Assembly (NCBI GenBank): GCA_017889585.1
Contig: JAGFZX010000017.1
Span: forward strand, 1-64,000
Source of the DNA: Bacillota bacterium
Lineage (GTDB): Bacteria; Bacillota; Negativicutes; DSM-13327
DNA: 64,000 nt
Direction: 5' to 3'
Shown here: positions 8,653 through 17,146 of the stretch, in pieces
Numbering within the stretch: position 1 is the stretch's first letter
How the letters are laid out: every line of letters starts with the position of its first letter
Notes under the pieces: generated by a model
The model's database searches: none
What the model was told of the DNA's origin: nothing
What the model saw: only the letters and a program-made list of their open reading frames with translations
Position numbers and translations under genes: made by a program

Positions 8653-10651
8653 TGAAATAAAGCCATCTGTTTGTCCTTATGATTGCCCAGATGCTTGCGG
8701 TCTGTTGGTGCAAGTAGTGGATGGCAAAGCGATAAAAGTCATGGGTGATCCAAATCATCCTCATACTAGAGGCACGTTGTGTAGCAAAATGGTTCATTAT
8801 GAAAAAACCGTACATTCTCCTCAAAGGCTGGTACAGCCTTTATTGCGGACTGGAGCAAAAGGAACAGGAGAGTTTATGCCAATTTCTTGGAATGAGGCGA
8901 TCAGTTATATTAAGGCTCGCTGGCAGAAGATTATAGCTGAATATGGTGCTGAGTCAATATTACCGTATTCTTATGCGGGAACAATGGGGCTTGTCCAGCG
9001 TAATAGTGGAGAGGCGTTTTTTCATCGATTAGGAGCTTCACGCCTGGACCGAACCATTTGTTCTTCTGCTAAGGGCTATGGATGGTCAGCGGTGATGGGC
9101 TCCACATTGGCCCCCCATCCTAAGGAAGTAGCAGCAAGTGATCTGATCATTCTGTGGGGGACAAATGTTCTGGCGACCAATATTCACTTACTGCACCAAA
9201 TACGTGAAGCCAAACAGCGGGGAGCAGTTGTCTGGCTCATTGAGACCTATCAGTCATCAGCAGCCCAAATTGCTGATAAAGTAATATTAGTAAGGCCTGG
9301 CAGTGATGGGGCACTAGCTTTAGGGATGATGAATCGTTTGGTACAGCATAATCTTGTAGACAAAGAGTTTATTTTTGATCATGTGCAAGGTTTTGATATG
9401 CTAAAAGAAAAAGTTCTACCTGATTACTCACCAGAGATTGTAAGCCAAATTACTGGAATTGATACCACTACGATTGAGGAGATGGCTCATCGCTATGGAG
9501 AGGCCCAGGCTCCCTTCATCATAATGGGTAGTGGTTTGTCCCGATATGGTAATGGGGCAATGACTGTTCGCAGCATTACTTGTTTGCCAGCTGTTGTAGG
9601 AGCTTGGGGCAAAACTGGCGGTGGACTCTTAGCAAGTATTGGTACCGCTAGTGCTTTTGCGATGGATACAATAACTCGGGAAGATTTTATGCAAGAGCCC
9701 ACCCGGATTGTAAATATGAATCAATTGGGTCATGCGCTGCAAGATCTGAGCAATCCACCAGTAATGAGTATGTATGTGTATCATTCCAACCCCGCTGTTG
9801 TTACTCCTGATCAGAATGCGGTGCTAAAAGGGCTGTCGCGAGAAGACCTCTTTACTGTAGTTCATGAGCGATTTATGACTGATACAGCCCGCTATGCTGA
9901 TATCATATTGCCAGCAACCAGTTCACTGGAACATTCAGATATGTATCGTGCCTACGGACACTATTGCATTCAACGGGCGTTTCCTGTTATTCCAGCCGTG
10001 GGAGAGGCCAAGTCTAACTGGGATGTGTTCAGGTTACTAGCTGATGCGATGGGTTTTGAGGAGCCTTTCTTCCAGCAGACAACGGACGAGATTATTGATC
10101 AATTACTAGATACGCCTCAGCCATGGCTTGCAGGTATAGATAGGTCGAAAATTCAGGAAGGGCTATCGGTAGAACTGCCATTGCCGCCTGACTACAAAAC
10201 AACGTACAAAACACCTTCAGGGAAAATAGAAATTCTGAGCTTAAGAGACGCCGAACCTCTGCCTAAGTATAATCAGCCTCATGGTGATGATGCTCCTTTT
10301 TGGTTCATGAATGCTCCTGGATTATATTCTCTTAATTCTTCATTTAATGAACGACCTGATCTTCTAGATAAAAGAGAAGCTATGTATTTAATGATGAATC
10401 CTAGTGATGCTGCTCATAAGGGGCTGCAGGATAAACAGGAGGTTATTGCCTTTAACGAGCGGGGGGAAGTTACTTTTATTCTGCAGATAACCTCCAAAGT
10501 CCCTGCTGGTGTAGTGGTGGCAGAAGGCATTTTTTGGATTCAGAATGCGCCAGGTGACCGTTCGGCTAATGCACTGACATCCCAACGCCTTACTGACCGG
10601 GCAGCGGCTAGTACATTGTATGATGCAAAGGTTGATATCCGTGGCAAATGA
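8645..10651 (+). CDS. Molybdopterin oxidoreductase with N-terminal [4Fe-4S] site (YoaE/BisC-like)
   Basis: 668-aa enzyme of the DMSO-reductase superfamily. The N-terminal cluster ligands are Cys10, Cys14, Cys18 (CPYDCPDAC) and Cys46 (GTLCSK). Cys139 in RTICSSAKGYGW sits where FdhA-type enzymes hold the Mo-ligating Sec/Cys. The C-terminal molydop-binding domain (FWIQNAPGDRSANALTSQ) is present. There is no twin-arginine signal, so it is cytoplasmic. Length and motifs resemble the B. subtilis YoaE group annotated loosely as formate dehydrogenase or polysulfide reductase-like; the substrate is unknown. The GTG start is preceded by GGGAGG. No electron-transfer partner gene is adjacent. Confidence 0.85.
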   Translation: MNSEIKPSVCPYDCPDACGLLVQVVDGKAIKVMGDPNHPHTRGTLCSKMVHYEKTVHSPQRLVQPLLRTGAKGTGEFMPISWNEAISYIKARWQKIIAEYGAESILPYSYAGTMGLVQRNSGEAFFHRLGASRLDRTICSSAKGYGWSAVMGSTLAPHPKEVAASDLIILWGTNVLATNIHLLHQIREAKQRGAVVWLIETYQSSAAQIADKVILVRPGSDGALALGMMNRLVQHNLVDKEFIFDHVQGFDMLKEKVLPDYSPEIVSQITGIDTTTIEEMAHRYGEAQAPFIIMGSGLSRYGNGAMTVRSITCLPAVVGAWGKTGGGLLASIGTASAFAMDTITREDFMQEPTRIVNMNQLGHALQDLSNPPVMSMYVYHSNPAVVTPDQNAVLKGLSREDLFTVVHERFMTDTARYADIILPATSSLEHSDMYRAYGHYCIQRAFPVIPAVGEAKSNWDVFRLLADAMGFEEPFFQQTTDEIIDQLLDTPQPWLAGIDRSKIQEGLSVELPLPPDYKTTYKTPSGKIEILSLRDAEPLPKYNQPHGDDAPFWFMNAPGLYSLNSSFNERPDLLDKREAMYLMMNPSDAAHKGLQDKQEVIAFNERGEVTFILQITSKVPAGVVVAEGIFWIQNAPGDRSANALTSQRLTDRAAASTLYDAKVDIRGK

Positions 10652-10657
10652 AATAGC

Positions 10658-10703
10658 AAAAAATCCTTCAAGAATTCTAAGGAGAATTCTTGAAGGATTT
10701 TTT
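10658..10703. terminator. Terminator between the molybdoenzyme and the EamA gene
   Basis: Perfect stem AAAATCCTTCAAGAATTCT / AGAATTCTTGAAGGATTTT with an AAGG loop and A/T tracts on both sides. It serves convergent genes. Confidence 0.9.
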
Positions 10704-10727
10704 ACTAAAGATGTTAGCTAATATATC

Positions 10728-11669
10728 CTATGTTTTTGAAGTCTTGCTGCTAAATTGGCTTCGCAAAAACACTAAGCATGCTGGAATTTGAATCACTCCT
10801 GTTCCCAAACTGACTCCAACGAGTACAAGTATAAGAGCAGCAAAGTGATGCCAGCTTAGTTGCTCTCCTAAGAATACAGCTGAGGCCAGCACACCAACGA
10901 TGGGAGAACCGTTTTGAAAAAGGGAGGCTGTGGAAGCTCCCACCTGTTGTATACCAGTATTCCACCATAATGCCCCTAGTGCCGTACTCATGAAGCTAGA
11001 AAATAGTAATACAGCAATCGGCCAGAAATCGAAGCTGCCAGTATAACTCCATACTGGATTTGTAAACAGACCAAGAATCAGCAAAGCGATGGATCCTAGA
11101 GCATGACTATAAGCCGTTACTACCAAGGGAGAAACAGAAACCGTAGCTTTTTTAACAAATAAAGAACCGATAACAAAGGTAATGGTTGCAATAAACATGA
11201 TCCCATCACCACCAAGGGTTGCGTCACCTTGTGAGTTGCCAGAGACGACTAATAGTAAACCGCTAAAACCCAAAAGTATAGCTAGTCCTTTGGTCCAGGT
11301 AAATGGCTCTTTTAATACATAGCCAGCTAAAGTTGTTGTAAGTAATGGATTTAGCCCTAATATAAGAACTGCATGCATCCCGCTAGTAGCAGCCAAACCC
11401 AAGTTTAGTGCGATTTGATGAAGAAAAATACAAAAGATAGCAATTCCAATGATGGGTAGCCACTCTGCACGGGATAGTTTCTTATATCCATGCTGCCTGA
11501 ATACGATGGGTAAGAGGAGTCCGCTAGCAAGGCAAAGGCGAATCGGAGCAAGTGCCAATGGTGGGAAAAAGTTGGTGAGATATTTAATTGATACCACATT
11601 GACTCCCCAAAGAAATACCACCATGATGAGTAGAAAGAATACTTGGCTATTGGCCGCTTTTTTTGTCAA
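10728..11669 (-). CDS. EamA/DMT-family transporter
   Basis: Inner-membrane metabolite exporter or permease of the drug/metabolite superfamily, about 310 aa with ten predicted helices in two EamA repeats (FLWGVNVVSIKYL at the start of repeat 1; SFMSTALGALWWNTGIQQVGAS in repeat 2). The substrate is unknown. The frame extends to a GTG 9 nt upstream, but AGGAG abuts that codon; it is spaced about 8 nt from the TTG I use. It is monocistronic, convergent with the molybdoenzyme gene. Confidence 0.85.
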   Translation of the reverse strand: MTKKAANSQVFFLLIMVVFLWGVNVVSIKYLTNFFPPLALAPIRLCLASGLLLPIVFRQHGYKKLSRAEWLPIIGIAIFCIFLHQIALNLGLAATSGMHAVLILGLNPLLTTTLAGYVLKEPFTWTKGLAILLGFSGLLLVVSGNSQGDATLGGDGIMFIATITFVIGSLFVKKATVSVSPLVVTAYSHALGSIALLILGLFTNPVWSYTGSFDFWPIAVLLFSSFMSTALGALWWNTGIQQVGASTASLFQNGSPIVGVLASAVFLGEQLSWHHFAALILVLVGVSLGTGVIQIPACLVFLRSQFSSKTSKT

Positions 11670-11697
11670 AATAGTCACTCCTATACGATAAAAAAAT

Positions 11698-11727
11698 TAC
11701 TATCAGGTCTTTTCTTACCTGATAGTA
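11698..11727. terminator. Hairpin upstream of the EamA gene
   Basis: TACTATCAGGT and ACCTGATAGTA pair across an 8-nt TCTTTTCTT-type loop, without a long T-run. It lies just upstream of the EamA start on the opposite side of the gene, so it could be a 5' regulatory hairpin or operator rather than a terminator. Confidence 0.4.
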
Positions 11728-11797
11728 CATGATTATCAGCTTTTCCCCAATATCCTATCTATTAGCTTCGGTAAAATTTAATTAATTCCTTCCCTGA

Positions 11798-11932
11798 ACG
11801 CCCAATAAACAAAAATGTAGTAGAGAATTTGATGTATCGGTAGTTCTGAGAGTAAATGCTAAAGTAATGGTAGACCGTGAAATAATGATTAATCCTGTTT
11901 ATCTCAATATATCTGCTCATCCTAAGGGATAA
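11798..11932 (+). pseudogene. Possible gene remnant in the 11.7-12.25 kb gap
   Basis: A 44-codon open frame with no plausible start ends in TAA and reads like coding sequence (EFDVSVVLRVNAKVMVDRE, then INPVYLNISAHPKG). A second short frame, 12007-12096, starts with ATG and reads MNLSRRDDMVVTTGICRGF. Neither was matched to a family and neither has a good ribosome binding site. The rest of this 575-nt gap holds only two hairpins. I treat it as decayed coding DNA, with low certainty. Confidence 0.25.
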
Positions 11933-12063
11933 GAGGAGCAATAAAAATAAAGATGATTAGCAATTGGCTCATAATTCTTTAAAGGGGGCCGACAATAGGA
12001 AATCCTATGAATTTATCGCGAAGAGATGACATGGTTGTTACGACAGGTATTTGCAGGGGATTT

Positions 12064-12121
12064 AGTATAAAAAAGTTGCGCCAAGTGCCCAAATGACACT
12101 TAGTGCAACTTCTTTTATACT
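12064..12121. terminator. Bidirectional hairpin in the gap before the SbmA-like gene
   Basis: AGTATAAAA...AGTTGC and GCAACT...TTTTATACT form a long imperfect stem with AAGTG/CACTT inside and a short loop. A/T tracts on both sides would make it work on either strand. Confidence 0.6.
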
Positions 12122-12253
12122 AATGACTATCCATTCATGTTAACTAACTATGGTACTTTTTTTGCATTACAAAGAGGATTTTCCAGAAATATATAGAAAA
12201 CGAGAAAGATTGAGGAAGAATTTGAATGATGAAGTTTTTAATGAAAGGACTTA

Positions 12254-13975
12254 ATGATGATGAAAACAATCAACCGTAATTTTATTCAGGGGTTGTGGCA
12301 GATTGCTAGGGGCTACTGGGTTTCTGAAGAAAAATGGCGAGCTGGATTCCTGTTAGCTGTAATTGTAAGTCTAAATCTAGGCCATGTTTACATACTTGTT
12401 TTGCTGAATGAATGGAATAATACATTTTATAATACGTTGCAGAATTATGACAAAGATGGTTTCGTTAGTGCTTTAGGCACTTTTTCTGTATTGGCAGCTT
12501 GTTATATTATTGTAGCAGTATATGAACTTTATATGCAACAATTACTTGAAATCAAATGGCGTCGTTGGCTTACTCAGCAATATCTGCAAAGCTGGCTGCA
12601 TAAACGTTCTTATTATCAGATGCAACTCTTAGACAATAGCACTGATAATCCTGATCAGCGAATTAGCGAGGACTTAAGGCTATTTGTTAATTTATCTCTC
12701 CGCCTGTCTCTTGGTCTTTTAAAAGCGACTGTTACTTTATGTTCTTTTATTGCTATATTATGGAAACTTTCTGGTGAACTATCAATACCCATAGGGGAGA
12801 ATCAACTATCCATTCCTGGCTATATGGTTTGGGTTGCTATTATTTACGCCACAGTTGGTACGTGGCTCACGACTAAAATCGGTCATCCTCTTGTAGGGCT
12901 AAACTTTAGCCAACAACGTTACGAAGCTGACTTCCGTTTTAGCTTAGTGAGACTACGGGAGAATAGTGAGAGCATCGCCCTTTACGGCGGTGAAAGTCAA
13001 GAACAAACTAATTTATTAAATCGCTTTCATATGGTGGTTAATAATTTTCGGGCACTGATGTTACGGCAGAAAAAACTAACTTGGTTTACATCAGGCTATT
13101 CCCAGATCGCCATCATCTTTCCCCTTATTGTTGCGGCCCCTCGCTATTTCAGCAATCAAATACCATTGGGTGGCCTTATTCAGACATCATCGGCTTTTGG
13201 ACGAGTACAAGATGCATTATCCTTTTTTGTGGATAGTTACTCTTTATTCGCCGAATGGCAGGCGGTCATTAATCGTTTGATTGGTTTTGGGAGCAGTATG
13301 AATAATGCACATAAGATATCTGAAAAAGAATCGATTACAGTAAACTATGGTGATGAGTCAGCTGTTGATGTATTGCAGCTACATGTTAATATACCTAATG
13401 GGGAGCAATTACTCAAGGATTTGAACTTAACAATTCATCAAGGAGATTCTTTATTAATTATGGGGCCATCTGGTTGTGGTAAAAGTACTCTTATACGTAC
13501 TTTAGCTGGGATTTGGCCATTTGGTCAAGGTAATATCACTGTTCCAGATGGACAGATCCTCTTGTTTTTGCCACAAAAATCCTATCTGCCTCTTGGTACA
13601 CTGCGGGAGTCTGTATTATATCCTTTCAAACCAGACTTTGCAACCGATGAAAACATTCGTAGTGTCATGGAACTTTGCAAGTTGGGTGAGCTTGTTGATA
13701 AATTAGATAAAACCGAGGATTGGTCTCATATTCTCTCCTTAGGGGAACAACAGAAAATAGCCTTTGTCAGGGCAGTGTTGCAAAAGCCAGATTGGCTGTT
13801 TCTTGATGAAGCAACGTCAGCGATTGATGAATCTACAGAAAGAGAATTATATAAACTTCTGCGCGGAAAACTTCCAGATTCAGCAATCATCAGTGTTGGA
13901 CATCGCAGCACATTGCTTGACTATCATGATAAAAAGCTTATTATCGATGATATGGGTAGCTGGCGCTTGGAGTAA
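12254..13975 (+). CDS. ABC transporter, fused membrane and ATPase domains (SbmA/BacA-related, YddA type)
   Basis: 573-aa half-transporter. An N-terminal ABC_membrane_2 type domain has about six helices (residues 1-330), with family features WRRWLTQQYLQSWL and NPDQRISEDLRLF near residues 105-140. The C-terminal ATPase has Walker A GPSGCGKST, a signature degenerated to LSLGEQQ, Walker B WLFLDEATSAID and an H-loop GH. Related proteins (YddA, Rv1819c, ABCD family) move peptides, cobalamin or acyl-CoA; which applies here is unknown. Three ATG codons in a row begin the frame after AAAGGA. It is a single-gene unit with a terminator after it. Confidence 0.88.
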   Translation: MMMKTINRNFIQGLWQIARGYWVSEEKWRAGFLLAVIVSLNLGHVYILVLLNEWNNTFYNTLQNYDKDGFVSALGTFSVLAACYIIVAVYELYMQQLLEIKWRRWLTQQYLQSWLHKRSYYQMQLLDNSTDNPDQRISEDLRLFVNLSLRLSLGLLKATVTLCSFIAILWKLSGELSIPIGENQLSIPGYMVWVAIIYATVGTWLTTKIGHPLVGLNFSQQRYEADFRFSLVRLRENSESIALYGGESQEQTNLLNRFHMVVNNFRALMLRQKKLTWFTSGYSQIAIIFPLIVAAPRYFSNQIPLGGLIQTSSAFGRVQDALSFFVDSYSLFAEWQAVINRLIGFGSSMNNAHKISEKESITVNYGDESAVDVLQLHVNIPNGEQLLKDLNLTIHQGDSLLIMGPSGCGKSTLIRTLAGIWPFGQGNITVPDGQILLFLPQKSYLPLGTLRESVLYPFKPDFATDENIRSVMELCKLGELVDKLDKTEDWSHILSLGEQQKIAFVRAVLQKPDWLFLDEATSAIDESTERELYKLLRGKLPDSAIISVGHRSTLLDYHDKKLIIDDMGSWRLE

Positions 13976-13990
13976 GGCTACTAAAAGAAT

Positions 13991-14030
13991 AAAAAAACAA
14001 ACCACTTCAAAAAGAGTGGTTTGTTTTTTT
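13991..14030. terminator. Bidirectional terminator
   Basis: Stem AAAAAAACAAACCACT / AGTGGTTTGTTTTTTT around an 8-nt loop, with A and T tracts on opposite sides. It serves the SbmA-like gene and the convergent hypothetical gene. Confidence 0.9.
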
Positions 14031-14039
14031 AACTTTAGA

Positions 14040-14399
14040 CTAATGCATTTCCGATAGGCCCATTTCCACTAGTTGTTGCGACAGGTTCATCATTTCGCTA
14101 TCGACTGCTGTATGAATGGCGTCGATTGGATCGCCGAGACCTTCAGTGCCAGCAGGCAGCATGAAGGTTTTATTATTAGTTGCAGACCAAATCCAGTTCC
14201 ACTCTAATGGTTCCTCGGCGGAATGTAATTGGGCGAGGATTTGTGGTTGTATCACTTCTCTGCAATTCAGTACAGATGTGGGACTAAAGAAGTCTAATAC
14301 ATGGATAGTTTTAGTTTCAGTATCAGCCTTAATGAATAAGTGCAAGCGACCGCAATCATATTCATAAGGGGTTTGGATGAAGTTTAATTTTTTTATCAT
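14040..14399 (-). CDS. Unrecognised small cytoplasmic protein
   Basis: 119 aa, no membrane segment or signal. Features are KLNFIQTPYEYDCGRLHLFI near the N-terminus, two Cys and a Trp-rich WNWIWSATN centre. GGGAGG lies at good spacing before the ATG, and a terminator follows, so it is a convincing single-gene unit. No family could be assigned from sequence alone. Confidence 0.7.
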   Translation of the reverse strand: MIKKLNFIQTPYEYDCGRLHLFIKADTETKTIHVLDFFSPTSVLNCREVIQPQILAQLHSAEEPLEWNWIWSATNNKTFMLPAGTEGLGDPIDAIHTAVDSEMMNLSQQLVEMGLSEMH

Positions 14400-14737
14400 A
14401 TTGTATATCCTCCCTTACATCTATAGATAACGATATAACAAACTAAGAAAATAACAGCGAGACCTAAATCCTATTATTAACAATTACCTTTTAGAATATT
14501 TAGCATGCTATATGGTTATACTTAATTATACACTAACAGCAGGTAGCGCTGTCAAGCTGAAAGATAAAAATTTCACAAAATAGAATAGCTTTATCTTAAG
14601 TGATAGCAAATTCCTATGACTATCAACAAGTATAAGAGTTTCTTTAATGAAGAAAAGAGAAGATTGGTTCCAGGGATGTTGATTGTTGGCATAATAGGGG
14701 AACAATTCATAATCAAGAGATAGTACTAAAAAACATA

Positions 14738-14767
14738 TTGACAATGTCAAAGAATCAATGATAAAAT
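14738..14767 (+). promoter_or_regulatory. Promoter of the threonine ammonia-lyase gene
   Basis: Perfect TTGACA, 17-18 nt spacer and ATAAAA/TAAAAT. It predicts a leader of about 85 nt that holds the hairpin described next. The preceding 340 nt of this gap show nothing else I can support. Confidence 0.6.
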
Positions 14768-14796
14768 CCACTTTAATAGGTTGTAGAGTGGGTAGT

Positions 14797-14836
14797 AACT
14801 CGTCCTTGGAATATATTCAGGGACGAGTTTTCTTAT
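14797..14836 (+). terminator. Leader terminator (attenuator) upstream of threonine ammonia-lyase
   Basis: AACTCGTCC and GGACGAGTT pair around a 15-nt loop and run into TTCTTATTTTT, all between the promoter and the ribosome binding site. CCACT at the start of the leader can pair either with AGTGG at 14786 or with the GAGTGG that contains the ribosome binding site region, which suggests alternative folds. The sequence before the terminator (TAGAGTGG) recalls a T-box but the conserved core is not intact. Confidence 0.6.
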
Positions 14837-14860
14837 TTTTACTGATGAGTGGAGGTATTT

Positions 14861-16105
14861 ATGTCGAATTTAACTGACGGAACGTTCAAAATAGCTAACT
14901 CTTTTGTATCTATGGAAGATGTCTATTGGGCGGAACAGAAATTAGAAAGTGTTATAAAGAAGACAGAGCTGATTGAAAGCCCTTTTTTTAGTAATGAGTG
15001 TGGAAATCGTGTGTTTATTAAGCCAGAAAATCTTCAAGTTACAGGTGCATTTAAAATTCGTGGCGCTTTTAATAAACTCAGTAAGCTAAGTGATATAGAA
15101 AAAACCAGGGGGGTGATTGCAGCCTCTGCGGGAAATCATGCTCAGGGAGTTGGTTATGCAGCGCAAATGCTTGGTGTGAAAGCCACTCTGGTTATGCCTG
15201 CTACTACGCCGATTATCAAAGTAGAAGCCACAAAAAATTATGGTGTAGATGTAGTGTTATATGGTGACAGTTATGATGAAGCTTATAAAAAAGCCAGAGA
15301 GCTTGAGGCCGAGCATAACTATGTTTTTATTCATCCTTTTGATGATTTAGATGTAATCATGGGTCAAGGTACACTGGCATTAGAAATTATGAAAGAATTA
15401 GCTGATGTGGATGCAATTTTAGTTCCCATCGGCGGGGGCGGTTTAATTAGTGGGATGGCATTTGTCATAAAGATGCTAAAACCAACGATCAAGATCATTG
15501 GCGTAGAGCCTGATGGAGCATGCTGTATAAAAGAGTCCCTGGCACAAAACAAAGTTATTGAGCTTGGAAAAGTCGATACAATGGCAGATGGTACAGCCGT
15601 GAAAAAACCAGGTGATTTGACCTTTGAATTCATTAAAGAGTTTGTCGATGAGGTCATTACAGTTTCTGAGTTTGAGATATTAGAAGCAATATTACTGCTG
15701 ATGGAGAAACATAAATTGATTGTTGAGGGAGCAGGGGCCTTATCATTAGCTGGTTTGAAGAAATTGCAATCAACAGATAAAAAGGTAGTTTGTTTAGTCA
15801 GTGGCGGCAATATTGATATCTCCACGATTTCAGCCATCATCAATCGGGCGTTGGTATCGAGAGGACGATTATTTTGCTTTACTGTAAATTTACCTGATAA
15901 ACCTGGTGAACTATTGCATGTTGCTAACATTCTTTCAGACTTAAAGGCCAATGTAATAAAATTAGATCATAATCAATCCAAGGTAATGGATCGGTTCAAA
16001 CAAGTTCAGCTTGAAGTGACTGTAGAGACCAATGGCAATCACCATGTTGAACAAATAGTTGCTGAATTTCAGAAGAATGGGTTAGATATTCAAAAAGTGT
16101 ACTAA
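14861..16105 (+). CDS. ilvA: Threonine ammonia-lyase with C-terminal ACT domain
   Basis: PLP enzyme that deaminates threonine to 2-oxobutanoate, for isoleucine synthesis or threonine catabolism. The PLP lysine is in TGAFKIRGAFN (near residue 62), the phosphate-binding loop is GGGGL near residue 190, and an ACT domain occupies about residues 330-414 (FTVNLPDKPGELLHVANIL). At 414 aa it matches the short one-ACT class, between anabolic IlvA and catabolic TdcB, so the symbol is tentative. The start follows GGAGG; the longer frame begins at the GTG overlapping that site. It stands alone with a leader terminator before it and a strong terminator after. Confidence 0.9.
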   Translation: MSNLTDGTFKIANSFVSMEDVYWAEQKLESVIKKTELIESPFFSNECGNRVFIKPENLQVTGAFKIRGAFNKLSKLSDIEKTRGVIAASAGNHAQGVGYAAQMLGVKATLVMPATTPIIKVEATKNYGVDVVLYGDSYDEAYKKARELEAEHNYVFIHPFDDLDVIMGQGTLALEIMKELADVDAILVPIGGGGLISGMAFVIKMLKPTIKIIGVEPDGACCIKESLAQNKVIELGKVDTMADGTAVKKPGDLTFEFIKEFVDEVITVSEFEILEAILLLMEKHKLIVEGAGALSLAGLKKLQSTDKKVVCLVSGGNIDISTISAIINRALVSRGRLFCFTVNLPDKPGELLHVANILSDLKANVIKLDHNQSKVMDRFKQVQLEVTVETNGNHHVEQIVAEFQKNGLDIQKVY

Positions 16106-16108
16106 AGC

Positions 16109-16158
16109 AATCGATACCTATAACTTACGTAAAAGTAAGTTATAGGTATCGATTTTTT
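16109..16158 (+). terminator. Terminator after threonine ammonia-lyase
   Basis: AATCGATACCTATAACTTAC pairs with its complement around a short loop and is followed by TTTTTTAT. Confidence 0.9.
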
Positions 16159-16262
16159 ATAATATCAGAAGTTATAAGTTTTTGATAATTAATAATGATG
16201 TTTAAGCGTAAAGGGCACAAAGTACATAAGATGGAAAAAAACTAAACGGGGAGGAATTGGAC

Positions 16263-16379
16263 ATGCATACTGGGACAGGGGAGTTGATCCAAGGTGCTGA
16301 ATTGTTAGGATTGCCTAATAAACGTAGAAGTTCTGGAGATAATAAAATAAATGAAGTAATAAACCACAAGATAAGTTGA
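16263..16379 (+). CDS. Candidate 38-aa protein coupled to a CBO0543-type gene
   Basis: ATG-initiated frame beginning MHTGTGELIQGAELLGLPN and ending NEVINHKIS, hydrophilic, preceded by GGGGAGG at 8 nt. Its TGA lies 12-24 nt before the plausible starts of the next gene and overlaps an in-frame TTG of that gene. It may be a genuine small sporulation-associated protein or a leader peptide coupling translation. No family was recognised. Confidence 0.45.
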   Translation: MHTGTGELIQGAELLGLPNKRRSSGDNKINEVINHKIS

Positions 16380-16402
16380 AAGCAAAAGGAATGATTATAA
16401 TA

Positions 16403-16888
16403 GTGAATATTGGTCTAGAAGGAATGATTACTATCATAGCAGCAGTAATTAGTTTGTTGCTGTTTATTTTTGCTGTAGATTGGCGGTATTTTCGGGATTG
16501 GATTGTGGTTTTTCTATTTAAGGGACTTTTAGATTTTATTTGGGGAAGCCCAGTTGTTAATTTGAATTTAATACAATATCCTATCCGGTTGCTACCTAAT
16601 TATTATCAAACAAGTATACTGTTTGAATTATGGGTATTCCCCATCCTATGCATTTTATACAACCAAGTCACCAGGGAGCGAGGGTTCTGGCCTATTCTTT
16701 ATTATGCTCTACTGTTCAGCGCGGGTATTACCGCGATAGAATATCCGTTAGAGCGATATACCGACCTAATTAAATACATAGAATGGAGCTGGTTTACCAC
16801 ATTTTATACGTTAACGATTACATTTTTAATGTCCCGTTCTTTTATTGCTTTCTACAGGTGGGGCTGCGATTATTTCAGGTACAAATAA
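16403..16888 (+). CDS. CBO0543-family membrane protein
   Basis: About 160 aa with five or six hydrophobic helices and the family pattern of paired Trp/Tyr-rich loops (WRYFRDWIVVFLFKGLLDF, QYPIRLLP, SILFELWVFPILC). CBO0543-type proteins are multi-pass membrane proteins of unknown function found mainly in spore-forming Firmicutes, often in tandem. The start is uncertain: TTG (16376), ATG (16391) and GTG (16403) are in frame; AAAAGGA precedes the GTG by 12 nt and abuts the ATG. It is the first of five such loci around the ger operon. Confidence 0.7.
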   Translation: MNIGLEGMITIIAAVISLLLFIFAVDWRYFRDWIVVFLFKGLLDFIWGSPVVNLNLIQYPIRLLPNYYQTSILFELWVFPILCILYNQVTRERGFWPILYYALLFSAGITAIEYPLERYTDLIKYIEWSWFTTFYTLTITFLMSRSFIAFYRWGCDYFRYK

Positions 16889-16930
16889 AAATCGGAATAA
16901 GCTATACTCGTATGCACAAGGAGGTATAAA

Positions 16931-17146
16931 ATGGATCGTGCACAATTAATTCCCATTTTACTAGCTCCCATATCTTTTGGTTTTGGCGCTATGATTGCCT
17001 TTTTAGGACTCTATTCCCTCAGTGTTAATGTTGCTGATGCTAAATATAAAAACCACCCACGTGCTGAAAAGACGGCGTGTTTGGGTGGCTGGTTGTATAT
17101 TATTGGGGGTGCAGTAATGATGATACAAAAAATACTTAGTGGGTAA
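16931..17146 (+). CDS. Small two-helix membrane protein
   Basis: 71 aa with helices at about residues 8-32 and 48-68 separated by a charged loop (DAKYKNHPRAEKTA). AGGAGG precedes the ATG. It resembles in size and layout the short CLC_0170-type proteins found beside germination loci, but I could not confirm that family. Its 3' end overlaps the convergent gerC-type gene by 11 nt. Confidence 0.65.
   Translation: MDRAQLIPILLAPISFGFGAMIAFLGLYSLSVNVADAKYKNHPRAEKTACLGGWLYIIGGAVMMIQKILSG

Noticed and set aside
14770-14836. T-box riboswitch before threonine ammonia-lyase
   Set aside because: TAGAGTGG is present but the conserved antiterminator bulge sequence is not, and the predicted leader is too short for a specifier stem.
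15364-15951. 195-codon open frame on the minus strand
   Set aside because: Entirely antisense to the ACT and catalytic regions of threonine ammonia-lyase; a compositional shadow.
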